A stretch of 64,000 nucleotides of DNA from Deuterostichococcus epilithicus (lineage: Eukaryota; Chlorophyta; Trebouxiophyceae; Prasiolales; Stichococcaceae): positions 1,798,001 through 1,862,000 of the forward strand of contig JAVTLE010000015.1 of NCBI GenBank assembly GCA_033439295.1, given 5' to 3'. The notes beneath the pieces were generated by a model. The model did not search any database and was not told where the DNA came from. It saw only the letters and a list, made by a program, of their open reading frames with translations. Made by a program: the position numbers and the translations under genes. Below are positions 1 to 12,875 of this stretch, piece after piece; position 1 is the first letter of the stretch, and every line of letters starts with the position of its first letter.

Positions 1-837
1 ATCACTCTGACGGTGCGCATGCCGGGCGGTGTGTCGCAGCACGACTTCCATGAAGATCTGAATGCACGATGGCTTACTGTCTCTTGGGAGTAACTCAGAT
101 TTCTCACATCAAGTGGCTGTGCTGTTGCAGATCTACTTGTACCAATTCCACAAGTGCGCCCCACTGCNNCCCCCCCTCCCCCTTTTCTCATGCGTCATTG
201 TTGCCACAGGCCGCAGTGTGGTGTGCACCCTCAGTCTGCGCCACTGCCCATGCCGTCGTGCACCCGACACTGCATCGCCCAGTTCAGCGCCAGAAAAACC
301 TTCGGCTCGACACTCAGCCGCATCCGAGCACCCACCGTACAGCCCTGCTGAGGAGGGCCCCGCGGTTGGTGTTGACTACTGGTCATCACAAGGCACTGGT
401 CCCGTCGCCGGCGCAGGGCCTGCGTCGTGCAGTTCGGCCACACGAAGCACGTGCCGCTGGAGAGCGCGGTGGGGGCGCCACGCGCGACGGTGGACCCTGC
501 CATGTACATTCCTCCAGCGCTGCGCCACGGCTGCGCCGGGTGGTACCCCGAGGTCGGGAAGGCCTGGGAGGCGTGGGATGCACGGGTGCGCTCAGCCTTG
601 TTTCGGGCCCCATGCCTCCAAGAGCCTCTCGAACCTGACGCCCCTTTGGGTTGGAACGCATTTGGAGTCTCCTGGCTGCGTCACAGGCATGCGACACCAT
701 GGCACACCCACCGGAGTCGAGACAGTGATGCCACTGTTTCAGACCTACAGCAACCCGGGGCGTTGCTGCAGGACACGCGGGTGCCAACACCACTGCCTCT
801 GCGCACGCAACCGCTTGCCACAGCAGAAAGCACTTGA
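1..837 (+). CDS. 3' part of an unrecognised gene, cut by the window start
   Basis: A plus-strand coding signal enters from the left edge. The first visible exon runs from base 1 in frame 1 to about 107, where a GTAACT donor leaves phase 2. The best-fitting next exon starts at 417, after a GCGCAG acceptor, and keeps the frame. It reads GC3-rich, aromatic-rich protein (for example HGCAGWYPEVGKAWEAWDAR, about 520-582) and stays open to a stop at 835-837. A GTGCGC donor at about 583 could end that exon earlier, so the 3' end is uncertain. An alternative acceptor near 210 follows a long pyrimidine tract. No family was recognised. Bases 168-169 are undetermined (NN) inside the proposed intron. Confidence 0.35.
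168..169. other. Undetermined bases (NN)
   Basis: Two Ns in a C-rich tract mark an unresolved homopolymer in the assembly. Confidence 0.95.
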
Positions 838-1508
838 TCAGAGCCATACATGCTGTGCAGGTCTACACCATCTGAGCGCGTCTGTGGCGAACCATCACCG
901 GCGCCACATTTGCATCGCCGCGCTTACCTATCCTGGAGCCCGGCCCTCTGCAGCCTTCAGGGCATCAATTAGTGGAAAGCGTTTGGGAGCACTGCGCGTT
1001 CGCGCACTGCTCATTAGAGCACCTGTCAGCACCGTTAGAAGCGAGACTGCTGAGGATTTGATACCAACATCATTTCGAAGGTTTTGAAGTACGGTACTAG
1101 AGAGGTGTGCGGCACATCGGCACCTTGCCAAAGAATTTCTCCTTGTGGCGGCTCACCAAGTGTGTGAGGTTGCACTTTACTTTGTCGCAGCTCTTGCATT
1201 GATTTGGCATTGCACGATTCCAGTGGATTCGAGCTCTTGGCAACCCTGGTTTACAATACCAACGCAAGTCCAGAAACTACCTCTAAACCAACTGGCGTCA
1301 GACAACAACTGTACATGCGACCGTTTGCTGTCGTATGCCCTCTTGCATACCCACAAGAGCCATCCTCGGCAAGTCTCCTGCGCACCCTGCGACAAACCGT
1401 CACCCCCACTTCCTACGACGTATCCAGTGTCAAAACTCAGGTCACTCCGTCTCTTCTTGAAAAGGACGACGCCGACGCCCACAGCGGCCACATCCTGATG
1501 CCGGCCTC
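838..1508. other. Intergenic, convergent 3' ends
   Basis: This stretch lies between the end of the left partial gene and the stop of the minus-strand coiled-coil gene. I see no exon with matching splice phases, no RNA gene and no repeat. Confidence 0.4.
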
Positions 1509-4397
1509 TCAGAGGCGCATCAGGTCCCTGCCGGTGGGGCTAGCGAAGCCCTCGTCCGAGTCGAAGGCCGCGAATTCCAGCTTTGGAATGCCCTTCTTCG
1601 TGAGCCGCTTCGCGCCGCCCTTCTTCTCGCCCTGCGCCCGTCACAGCCTGCATTCTCAGCTTTCTCCGTGCCTATCGCCTTGCCAAGGCCATCGCACACA
1701 TAGGGACAGAATGCCTTTTCGCCAATGCACCACGAGCAGGCATTCTACACAGACGCCAATGATGCTAAAGACGCACAGTAATTCCTGTGCTGCGATTGCT
1801 TTGGCAAGCACTGACGCGCCTTGGGCGCCTTGGAGAAGAGGCTGCTCTGCTGCGCTGCGGCCGGGTCCCGGTTCTCGATGGCCTGCAGCGGCTGCTGCTG
1901 CTTGGAGTTCTGTGGCGCCGGCTCGGCTACGGCGGCGTTTGCCGCCATCACATCCAGCAGCCCCTGCACAGGGGGCGGCGCAATTGTGGTTCGTTGCATC
2001 AGCCAAGCTGTCGATCTTTCACCACTGCACCGTCGGGCAGGCCGGCCACTGAGGACATGTGTTCCCGAGCTCGTCCCTGCAACCTGTGCAACTGCCGTAC
2101 GGACGAAGCAGCTCGGGAGGAGCAACCAGGTCCACGCGGCCGGACGCACCTGGCTGTTGCTGCGACTGCCGCGGGGCGTGAGGCCCGACACGCAGAAGCC
2201 GCTCATGTCCAGGCGGCGCGACATCCCCGCGTCCCGCGGCGGCGTCTTGGCGGCTGGAAACGCCAACGCCCTGGGAGTATGACGCATGGCCCGTCCGGCG
2301 CAGCACGTCAAGTGGAGACTTTGGCAGCACAATGCGCATGCTGACGGGTATGCCCCCCTGGTCGGGTCAGTCCCAGGGGCCTTGCCACGTCGTATAGTCT
2401 GTCTTCTTGGTGAGGGAAGTTTGGGACGGACCGCTGGTCCGGCTCAGCAATGCTGCTGCCCAGCTTTCGGTGCATTGCTTGCAGGGCGGACCGCAGAGAT
2501 CAGGAAGGGCCTCTCACGCCGGGTAGCGGGGCGGCTGGCCGTTCTGGCGTGCGGCGGCGGCCGTCAGCAGTCGCGACATCCGCTCCTTGGAGTCTGTCAC
2601 CAGCTGCATCTGCCGTCATACAGCAAGGCATGTCGTCAGAAAGCGGTTTGCATGCTGAATCTTTCGGCCAAGACAGCCCGCCCGGCAGCCTGGCATTCGT
2701 CATGCGCAGCAATGGCCTGTGCGTATTGCTCGGCTTGACATAGTATGACATGTGCGCCCTCGAGACTTCGCGGGACTGTGTCAACCAAATGCTTAGGGCA
2801 AGACTGGTCCATGCTTTGTATGAAAGGGACACCGTTGTCCTTAGGCATAGCGCACACCTTGCTGGTCCAGCTGTCGTCCATGGTCAGCTGCAGCTCGCTG
2901 CCCGGCCTGCGCGGAACAGGGCAATGCTTACTTGTGAGAAGCATACTCATTCGGGCGCACTGCACGATTGCTGGAGTCCTGTGGCACAATCACCCGGCGA
3001 CGCAGAACGGGCAGAGTGCAAGGTCCTGCGACAGACCCTCTCGAGTTGGCAGGGGTGGCGGGAAGAGCACCCGCCCATGACTGCACGGCCTCAGCGTGCA
3101 TCTGCCAGGCAGAGACACCGCCGCGCCGCGCAGCACAAACCACCTGTTTCTGTACGAGCGCGCACGTGATCTGCTGCGGCGCGGGGAGCGCCGGCAGCGC
3201 CCCAGGCGCGACGTGCACCTCCACGCCCAGGTCCGCCATGCGCGCCAGGAAGGCGTCCGCTGCCAGCTCGCCGTCGGACCAGGATCGAACCGCGGCCGCC
3301 ACCTCGGACCGAAGCTCATCGAGCTGCTCGACGGTGCGGGACACTTCCGCCTCGCTATCCAGCTTCAGGGCCTCCACCTGCGGCCAGGGTTTCTTTGATG
3401 TTGATTGGGAATTTGCTGGAGAAGCAGCGCCAGCTTTCGTTTGAGGAGCGCCAGCTGACAGGGTGCCGCGGCCGCTTAGTCGACCCGCTGCTCGCTGGCG
3501 GGCTGACACGGGCACCGGGAATCGGACGCCATGCCCAAACGCTGAAACTGGTGCAGACTTGGTGGCACGGCAGAAGTCATGCATTTGCCTTGCCTTTGCA
3601 ACCTTGACAGCACAGCAGACCGCCATGTTGTGGCAACAGTGCATGGCCATGGCGGTGCTGCCGCAGCGCTGCACGAATCCACACTCTGCAGCAGAGGCAC
3701 ATGTTTTGCTGCAAATTATGCAGCAGGAATGCGTCGTCAGCAATGAAATAAGCGCCCACCTGCTGCAAGAGGCCATCATTGTCGGATTGCAGGCCGGCCG
3801 CAGAGTCCTCCAGTTCGGCAAATCGCCGCAACAGCAGCTTGGACTGGTCCGCCAGCTGGTGGTTCTCCGCCTGCAGGGTGGCCTTCTCCGCCTGCAGGTC
3901 CGCGTTGGCGGCCGATAGGGTCTCGGCGGCGCCCTGCGCCTGCGCATGCTGCTCCTTCTCCGCCTGCAGCTCCCGCTGGGCCGTCTGCAGGGACAAGGGA
4001 GCGGAAACGGCTGTGCCACGATCCTCGATACTTCAGATTCCGTGTGGTGAAGATGATGCTGGTGTAGTCCGCAAAGCATGAGAGGTGGTCACTCCAGTCC
4101 GCAGGACATGAGGCACATAGCATGCACACGACTGACATTCTGAGAGCGACAGTAGAGCATCTTTGCGCACGCCGGCGACCACACGACATCGCATCGAGTT
4201 TGGCATGCTTTCAAGCACCACTCGGCCGCAACACATGTGGCGTTTAGCCAAACAGGTGACTGGATGCGCACCTCGAGTGCTGCCTTCAAGTCGGACTCGC
4301 GCTTCTGCAGCGCCTCGACATCTGGGTCGCCTGGCGGCCTGTGCAATGCACGGTGCACCTCCAGCACCGCGGCGCCGGCCAGAAAGAAGATGATCAT
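1509..4397 (-). CDS. Orphan coiled-coil protein with a hydrophobic N-terminus, 8 exons
   Basis: Exons in transcript order are 4272-4397, 3760-3984, 3166-3377, 2858-2906, 2518-2609, 2150-2270, 1820-1963 and 1509-1631. Phases match at every junction and give 363 residues. Residues 2-15 (IIFFLAGAAVLEVH) are hydrophobic and could be a short membrane anchor. Residues about 25-190 are heptad-like and rich in E, Q, L and A (for example ADLQAEKATLQAENHQLADQ), a long coiled coil. The C-terminal third is low-complexity and basic to polar, ending in a Lys-rich then acidic segment (KKGIPKLEFAAFDSDEGF). The last intron would use a GC donor (AAG|GCGCGT), acceptable here because other genes in the window do the same, but it is the weakest junction. 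It is divergent from GT34 gene A with 834 bp between. No family was recognised; a structural or tethering role is only a guess. Confidence 0.6.
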
Positions 4398-5231
4398 TCC
4401 GGGGTTTCAAGGTGTCAGATGTCTGCTCGACGATCTTAGGCGTCGCAAGGTCTGCCAGCCAGACAATCGGTGCAACAAGACCTGAGCTAGTGATTGATGC
4501 CCTTTTAGTGCTGAGCGCCAGTCAGGACCCACCAAAGTTGTATGCTGAACTTTAGAAAACCGAGCTGCCACATCGAAAATCGGAACGTTTGAACTTTTGA
4601 AGCCGGGAATTCGAGAATCTACGATTCGGGGAGATGCGAAAATCGCACACATCTCGGAATCGAATTGGAGTGCGGCACGGCAGGGCAGGTCGCTCAGCCC
4701 TTGCCTCTGAACCTTATAATGTCTTGCGATCGTGTTACAGCTCCGCCGCAGCACCGACTCGCCTCCTTCAAGCGTGCATTCGGTCGATCGTCTCCCGCGG
4801 CTTCAAGATTGCGCTTCGCGACGCAAACGACGTCGCTGGGGCTGTGAACTGTCTGTGAAGCACAGTCGGAAGCTTGAAAACTCGTTCTAGACCGGCTTAG
4901 CGGTTGTGGGCGCCGGTCTGAGGTCCAGATTGCCAGCAATCAGAGCACAACAGCCCAGGAAGTTGTGTCCATGCGCAGCGTCGCAGCAACCGCCGGGTAT
5001 GCGACCTGCCGCACTTGATAGGCGAAGACCTCGGCGTCTCAACACCTTGACGGTGCAGCTCGCACGACACATTGCCGCGAACATCGCGTCGGCGCGATAT
5101 GACTCACAGCCCATGGAGCATGCACAAAGGTATTTGGTGTTCTGATGCGCGCACGCACCAGAGTAGCTCTAAAGATTAAGGATCCTGCGATACTTCAATG
5201 CACCGACTGTCGCTGCGCAGGCACCTGCGCG
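4398..5231. promoter_or_regulatory. Divergent intergenic region (coiled-coil gene / GT34 gene A)
   Basis: These 834 bp separate two divergent start codons, so both promoters should lie here. It is less GC-rich than the flanking exons (for example around 4550-4650). I see no clear TATA box, repeat or other element. Confidence 0.35.
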
Positions 5232-8200
5232 ATGCGAGCCGCTCTGCTGGCGATCGCACTCGGGCTACTGGCAGTCTCGGGCAGCCGCCTGCAGCCCGCC
5301 GCAGCTCAGAACGCGTCGCAGGGTTCTCGTTCATTTAATTCAGACAGCACACGGGATGTCTTGCTGCGACGACATTCGCTCGCCGCCTCGGTTGCGTCAG
5401 ACAGCACTGCAGCGGTGGCGACGGCTGCGCCGCAGACCAAAGCCAGCGAAAAATGGTGGGAGACCGACAGCGATCAGGACGAATCGAGGTGCAGCGTCAC
5501 ATACGCCCGACCCCACCGCGTGGTCGGCCTGAAGTCGCACAGCACCGCCCGCGCCTGCGCCCGCACATGCAGGTAAGGGGCGCTTGTAAGTATGCATTGG
5601 ACAGAGCAATCATGCTTCATAATGAGCAAGCCGTGCGAGCGAACAATGCCCACAAGTCACCGCAGAGCACCTCCGGCCGTTGAGGCTGCCAGATGCAAGC
5701 GTACATGGCTGTTGCAGCAGTGCCAAACACACTCAGCTCTGTAATCTTACTTGAGAAGAGCAAAGGGTGGCCACATGAGCAGCGTCTGCTTGCAGATCCA
5801 CTCGAGGCTGCAACGCTTGGCTGTGGTGCCACGACGCCGGTGGCTGCTTGGTGGAGGGTGGCGCCCGGCTGTCGAAGCTGGCGTGCATCCTGTGGCACGC
5901 CGACATGCGGCCGCAGCCGCGGCCTGACCCAAACGAGTACACTTCTGGGGAAGCCACCCTGGAGCCGTTTAACCGGACATTTGGCTTCATGTCAGGCGAG
6001 TTCTGCATTGTTCCCTCGCATTGTCTTCGGGTCTGCTGCCCAGCACGATCCAGACATAGTCAACAAATCTCATATCTTCCTTACATTGTCCTCTACAGCA
6101 GTGCGTCACGTTCGCACCGAATCCACAAAGGATTCGGCGACTGTGAACCACGAGCCAGCCCCGGCTGCCCGCTGTGCACCTGTCATTGCCGCAAACACGT
6201 TGCTGCCAGTGATGCAGACCCGAGGCTTGACCAACACGTGCAGGCCACCTGTACCGGCGGCCAATGGGGCTGCACATCTTGACATCACAGCAGCGCTGCA
6301 CGGCGCGCACCTGGGCGGCAGAGGAGGCTGTCTTGGCGGACCACCTCAGCCACGTGTCCTTCGTCAACAAGGTTGACTTCGCCAGGCTTCATGGCCTGAC
6401 GATGCAGGTCATCGTCAATCCGGTGCGTCTCCGGACGTGGTGTTGCCACACACCCACCCTGGCACCCCCCACTCCCAGACGCCTGCTGCATGGCGCAGCA
6501 TTCCTGCCTCGCTCCACACCTGTCAACAGCGGAGCATGCCTAGCGACGACAAAGGTCGCAGCATGCCGTCGCCGGCAGCTGGCGCGGCTGCTGGCGGCAT
6601 TTGTCCCCCTAGCCGGCAGTGTGAGCAGAACAATGGCGCCTGCTGTCGCAGAAAAGCAGCAAGCCAAGGCTGATAGCGACGGAGCTGGAGCAGATGGCCC
6701 GCACGAACGCGCCCGAGCAGTGGCTGCTGTGGATGGGCACCGCCAGCATGGTGCGCGGCAGCACTCATGATGTCAGCATCCTGGACAGTTGTCAGGTGTC
6801 CTGTGCCTGAATGTTCGTCATGATGGCCATGTGTCCTCCTTGAAGACTGTGCAGCGCGTCAGCGGGCCCCTGTCACATCTCGTGTGGAGGGTCAGATCCT
6901 GACGAGCAGCCGCCATGCCGTGCAGGTGGCCAAGCCCATGTTTTCTTTCCCGCTGGCAGACTATGCCGCCGAACGGCACGACTTGGTCCTCCGGGGCAGG
7001 CTTGACCGCGTGGTGTCAGGAGACGCCTGGGGTGCGAACCTGCTTTGCAGAGCCTCCCCCTGCATTGCCCACCCTGGAGCGCGCCAGGGTCCTGATGAGC
7101 ACTGCGGTCCAGCGTTGTTCGAGGAGGAGGAGGTCGGGGTCTGCATGCTCGCAGCGCATGGAGGCGGCATGAGGGCGGATGTTCGGATGCGTGCAGGCTT
7201 CGATTCCCAGATGATGCTGGTCCGCAACACCCTTTGGTCCCGCCGCTTCTTCCGCCAGGCTGCAAAGCTGATGGCCAGACCCGAGCTTGTCGCAGACGTG
7301 CGCATCCAGCCTCCTCTCTGCACCTGTTCCACCCAGCGCATGGCTGCCTGGTGGTCCTTGCTAGTTGTCGCACCCACTGCTCGCTGGCCCTGCGCGCCAC
7401 TGGTTCGTGACACGACACGTCCTGCTCCCTCTTGCAGAGCATCGACATACTGGCAAAGCTCAAGCCTGGCTACAATGTGAGCGACGTCACGGATCGCACG
7501 GTCATTGCGCACATGCTCCGCCGCAGGTGTTTCTCCCCTCTGCAAAGTTCCATTGCCTTCATACCGGCTGCCATGCTGCAGGTCTGTCAGAGCAGTGTCA
7601 CAACTCACGACCTTCGGGTACCGTCGATCAGACGACGTATCACTGCCTGGTTTCGTTCCCACCGGCTTTGTCAATGCTGCGCAGCCCGGGGCTGCGGAAG
7701 CGGGTGCACTTTGAGGTGGACTTCTGCTTCGCGTGCGGCATGCGGGGCCTGGACTTGCGGGGTCCCACCTCCTACACCATCTCCCTGCACGGCGCCCGCC
7801 AGTGCAACGAGCACTCGCTCGGCCAGGTGTGTGCACGACTCCATTGCTGCAAGGGCGCTGCGCCGTCGCATGGCTGCGTGACGCTGGTTTCTGTGCAGGG
7901 TGACGATGCGACAGAAACAGGGTGTTGGCTCCGAGGGTCTTCGGACAGCTCCTCGGCTGGATGTTGCCCTGCCGGCAAGATCTCAAAGGAGCACACACGC
8001 TGGCACTGAACGGTGTGTGTGCGCGCCGAAGCGCGCTCCGGCGCCCTGCGCTGCACCAGCATCGATAACCATCATTGGATGCGAGCTGGCGAAGTGCCCT
8101 ATTCTCCCCAGACACACACACTGTCCCTTCCCGCAGGACACTGAGCACAACGAGGACATGGACAAGGCAATGCGCGCCGAGGAGTGCTCCTTCACCCGGG

Positions 8201-11200
8201 CCGTGGAGCTCTCGGCGCCCGTGCTGGCGTCGCTGCCGGACGCTGCCCTGGCTGTCCCCTACACCGTTCGCCTGCAGGTGGAACTTTGTCTGCAATGCAA
8301 AGCCATTCGGATGACCTTGCGGTCGAGCCAGCTCACAGCAGCATCGCCACCTTCCGGCTCCGTCATGCAACTGTTGCCACACCATGCAAGCATTCTGGGG
8401 CTGGTTGTGACGCAACTGCCAATGGTGATCTGCTCCAGCACATGTGGCCGCTTGGCCAGCGTCCGATCCCGGCCAAGCCGTGAACCACACCCCGGCAGGA
8501 CACTTACTCTGGCTGGCACCTTGCACGCACAGCTTGCTGCACGACACACGAATGTCAAAGCCCCAGATCAGCCTCTCAAACAGGTCTGGCGCTGCCGCAC
8601 GCCAAGGTCGGTGCTGGCGTCGGGGCGACACAACATGCATGTCGGCCAGCCATGCACACGGCCCGCAACTGGCGCGATCTAGCAAGCTCACCAACCTGGC
8701 ACTGCCACATTGCCGCGCAGAGGTCGGTGCTGGTGGCGGGACGCGACAACAAGCGGCCGGACTTGGGCGCTTGCCGTGCGGCGTGCGCGGCGCATCCCGC
8801 CTGCACCGCCTGGCTCTACTGCTGGCGCCCCGGCGGCTGCGACGACGGCGTCGACTACAACCCCCGCTGGTGCGATGCTGCAACCTGCGGCAGCCTCTTG
8901 CAGCTTTGATAGTTCGCATTCCACTTCGCTCATCCTGCCGGCACCGTTTCGGCTGACAATGCCGTGTGTGGTGCCCTGCATTCCCGGCAGCCGCAGCGCC
9001 TGCCACCTTTGAGACTGCTGCACATTGATTGGCGCACAACTGAACTTTTCCGAGGTATTGACAGCAATTTGTGCCCGCATTAAAAGGCTGCCATTCCTTC
9101 AGCCTGCCCACGCATTCAATGTTCCTTGCATTCCATGTGCAGGTACGCCTTCCGGGCGTGCGAGCTGCTGCAGCTGCCGTACGGCGTGCCGATTGCGCAC
9201 ATGCGGCGGCCGATGGCCTTTTCCAGCTCCTCCATGGGCTTCAAACTGCCTGGTGCGTTCAGTCCTCAGCAGGCCGTGATGCACCAAAGTCTGCTGGTGG
9301 CACTTACTTCTGGCACCTTGTCACTGGCGACCTGCCTTGAATGGCCGCTGTGTGCCTGTGGGGGTGTATGCGTCTGGTGGTGGAGGCTGCGCCGCGGCGG
9401 CGCAGCCTCATCGGCACCGATTGCACCCAAGGCATGCACGTCACAAGCAGCAGCAGCTGCTGCTGAGGTTTCGTGCCGCGAAACCGTCATGTCAGAAATA
9501 AAATCGAAGTTATAATGCCCAACCTATGCGCAGGCCATCAGCGGCACATCGCGGAGGCCGGCTCGAGCAGTTCTGCCGCCACCGCCCGCCAGCTCCTCCA
9601 AGCCGACCCACTCCCTGCGTCGCAAAGGGTCGCCCTGGTGCGAGGCGTCTGCTGCTTCCCTCCACCACACCAGCGCTGGCTTCAATTGATAGACCTGAGA
9701 CGTCGTGGGCACACGCAGAGGCACACCAGCCGGCCCGCCCCCTGATGCCCGCTCTCAAGCCAGGCAGACCCGAAACACCACAGGCTCAACCGTCTGCTTG
9801 TGCCAGCAGCGTGCCGGCCGCTCCTTGCGCCCGGCCGCACCTGGCATATGACGAACCGCCAAGCGCCAGATGGCAAGTGTTTCTTTTCCACAGGTGACGG
9901 CCATCCCGCCCAGCACCTGCGCCTTCGCGGTGGCGGACGCCCTGAACATCCGCTCCGTCGCCAACAAGCAGGACTACGCGCACCTGCATGGCCACGAGGT
10001 GCACCTGTCCGCCCACAACATCGACCCGACCGTTAAGGTGCGCCCGTCCCTAATCCTTGTTGATCCCAGTCCCTCTGCCCCGCCTCACCTCCAAAGCTTG
10101 CATGCGGCATGGCGGGATGCCCGCTTCCTGCGGCGGGCGCTGGGGCTGCGGCGGCAGCGCTTGCAGCGGGGCTGCCTCTGCTGCATTATCAACTCATCAA
10201 TGGGAGGGATCCAATGGTGTCGCCTGCACGCCCTTGCAACCTGCTTCAGCAGCCAGCCCTGCATGGGTGGAGGTGGTTTCTTGCACTCATCTCTGTCCGA
10301 CTCGCTGCGCTTCTCTGCCTGCCCGGAACTAGGGATCTGAATCGGAATCCCTTTGTAGAATACACCTTATTGAAAATTTCCTTAACTCTGGGCACTGCAG
10401 GGCAACTTCAACAAGCTCAAGGCGATGCAGAAGCTGCTGAACGACACGCCTGCCGACTCCGTCGGCGGCGTCGGCTGGATCTGGTGGCTGGACATCGACA
10501 CCGTCATTGCGGACCCGCTGCAGCGGCTGCCGCTGGAGAAGTACGAGGGCTACGATGTGGTGCTGTGGGGCGACCGCCCCCTCGTCGAGGCCGGCGACAT
10601 ACAGGGTGCGCGGCCACTGGGGCTATTGTGCCTGAGCCTCGGAGCCTCGTCGTTTGGTTGCCTCGCTGGCAGCCCTGCTGTTGGGAAAAAAGTGTAGCAA
10701 TTCTCGGCAGGCCGCTGCAAAATGGCTGCATCGCTCTGCTGGCAACCTCCAAGCTGCGTCATCGCGGATGCCTGATATTATCACCGATGAGCATAGTCAA
10801 CGACGTGATCCGTGGCGGATGCGCGCCTCCAGGAGTTCACCTGCCAAAAGTGTGCTTCCTTTCCATCCGCTGCCCCTGCTGCTGCAGGTCTAAACACGGG
10901 CAGCATGCTGTTCCGCAACAGCGAGTGGACGCGGCAGCTGCTGGCGGAGATGTGCGCTCACGCGCACAAAAACGACCTGGTGGCCATGCGCGCGGTGGGT
11001 TGCCGCCATCAGCTTTTAGGATGTGAACGAAGGTCTGGGCATTGGGCGTCCTGAGTGTTTAGGGTTGATCTTGACCCCAGACCCTTAAACCCTGCGCACC
11101 AGCAGTCCTGAACGCCAGATCGCGGCTTGTGCAGCAGTCAAACAATGCAAAGCATCCGACCGGACTGCAACAGCAGCATGCTTATGCACCACGCATCAAT

Positions 11201-12315
11201 GCCTGCACTTGGTCTTGTCCTGCGCAATGATGCAACCCGCTTGCCGACGTTCCGACTCGCACAGCGGTCGAGCCAACTTATATGTCATTCCCACAACTGC
11301 AAATTTCACTCCCATGTCCCCCCGCCGCAGGAGCCACTCATACAGCATGCCCACAATTGCAAGTCTCACTCCTGTACCGTTCCCACCGCCGCAGGAGCTG
11401 GAGAAGGAGGTGACGCTGGTGCCGGGCTTTTACGACACGCCGCTGCTGCTGTGGGCGCTCAAGCGCACGCCGGGCAATCTGGACCGAGTCTACTTTGAGC
11501 GCGGCATCGGCCTCAACCGCCACTTCCTGCAGGTGGGGCTTACGTCTCGTCCTTGCGCATGGCGCCTCGTCCTGGCTCGTGCGCCGGCATGCAGCATCTG
11601 GTGCCGCCCTTTGTCAAGGCGCCTGGCAACACAATGCCCTCGATGATTGCGTGTCTCGCCTTCTGATGGTCCTGATGCGCCCTGTGTCAGGCGCGGCTGG
11701 CCAGGTGCTCAGGGCAATAGGGACGAGGACTGCAGTGCATCCCGAAACTCTGTGTATCTGCGCACAGGTCGAGTGGGCGCAGGGGGAGCGGCCCTTTGTG
11801 ACGCACTACGCCGGCTGCACCTTCTGCGCCAAGCACAAGCTGCAGAAGCTGGGCGACGCCGTCCTCAAGACCTGCACCTCCGAGATGGTCAAGGCCCTGG
11901 TGCGCTGTTTCCTGAGGGCTAGGGAACCCTCAGACATCGAGACAGCCTAGCGCCTGCAGAATGCAAGGTGTGATGTCTGCAGAGTGTCGAAACGGCGCCT
12001 GCTGTGCTGCCCAGCAGGAGCCCTCGATGCGCGTGCGCCTATGCATCTATGCATCAAAGGACCGCACGCACAGACGTGGCCGCTGCTGTCAGCCTTTCTC
12101 TGTGCTGCTGCGCAGAGCCGTGTCAGCCTGCCCTGCAGATGTTATGCCAGTAGGGTGGTGGTCATGCATGGCGTCATCAAATTGCGGCACCCATTTTCCT
12201 GTAGGGGATGTCCGACTGCCGGCTGGGTCACCAACTCATGGGCACCAACGCCAGCGACTGCGCCTATGTTGCGGAAGACCTGTCGTGGGTCACCATCCGC
12301 CTCGGCACGCGATGA
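5232..12315 (+). CDS. Secretory PAN-pseudoGT34-PAN-GT34 fusion protein, paralogue A
   Basis: Exons: 5232-5572, 5796-5995, 6244-6422, 6652-6750, 6926-7031, 7197-7297, 7438-7526, 7685-7826, 8137-8277, 8721-8869, 9143-9252, 9534-9637, 9894-10037, 10401-10605, 10888-10994, 11395-11532, 11768-11899, 12205-12315. All phases agree, giving 865 residues. Residues 1-25 form a signal peptide (MRAALLAIALGLLAVSGS). PAN/Apple-like module 1 (about 85-140) is followed by a GT34-like unit with NKVDFARLHG but WLLWMGTAS where a DXD belongs. PAN module 2 (about 467-515, CTAWLYCWRPGGCDD) precedes the second GT34 unit: NKQDYAHLHG, WIWWLDIDT (D666, D668) and the family C-terminal PFVTHYAGC. GT34 enzymes (plant xyloglucan xylosyltransferases, yeast Mnn10/Gma12) transfer sugars in the Golgi; substrate here is unknown. 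Intron 2 uses a GC donor (CAG|GCGAGT). Convergent with paralogue B. Confidence 0.85.
11286..11399 (+). repeat. Tandem duplication of a 3' splice site in paralogue A intron 15
   Basis: Two copies of an approximately 60-bp unit (CCACAAYTGCAARTYTCACTCC, pyrimidine tract, CCGCCGCAGGAGC) abut exon 16. The AG of the first copy is at 11330 and the used AG at 11394, 64 bases apart, so the upstream site would shift the frame. Confidence 0.7.
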
Positions 12316-12875
12316 CATGGCGGCAGACACTGGCCTGCCAATCCACAAAAGGACGCGCACATTGCTACTGGAGGGCAGTGTTGCAGCAGCAAGCAACCAG
12401 GAATGCAAGATATGTGATGGGCGATGATCGCAGCAGCAACGTCCAGACGTAGAGGTGCTGCACGTTGACCGTTTTCACAACGTCGGAGACACGTATGAGT
12501 GTGTCGTACAGGTGCTGGAACAGCAACAGTCAGCACGATGAGGTGCCGCAGGACATGCGATGACCACCTGATGTCCACATGTGCTGTCTGGAAAGTGTAT
12601 ACGCTGTATGAAATTGAATCACGCCTAGTAGGGTCATGAGTGTTCGACGAATTGCAAGTTGATGCATGACTGTCACTGCTTGTTATTTTCTGCGAAGGCA
12701 CTGAGCATCAAGCACCAACGCGGAATCACGCGCAAAACATTCTGGCGGTCCACTGATTGTTCACGTATCATAAGCACGCACATAATGGTGCGCGCGGCTC
12801 TCAGTCACGAGCTCAGCTCCCACTGAAGCTACCTGAGCATCCAGCAATCTGACGCCTTCAACCGAGCAGGACCCC
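12316..12875. other. Intergenic between convergent GT34 paralogues A and B
   Basis: A 560-bp gap between the stop of paralogue A and the stop of paralogue B, expected to hold two 3' UTRs and poly(A) sites. The middle (12590-12790) is clearly more AT-rich. No coding exon or repeat was seen. Confidence 0.4.

Noticed and set aside
62-1087. A 341-codon plus-strand open frame
   Set aside because: Composition is random GC-rich with no family features, and it overlaps a better-supported exon in another frame. Long chance frames are common at this GC content.
6961-9111. A 716-codon minus-strand open frame
   Set aside because: It is the antisense shadow of paralogue A exons and introns; the plus strand carries conserved, phase-matched exons.
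11040-11100. TTTAGGG/CCCTTAAACCC-like motifs in paralogue A intron 15
   Set aside because: Single scattered motifs without tandem repetition; chance or decayed sequence.
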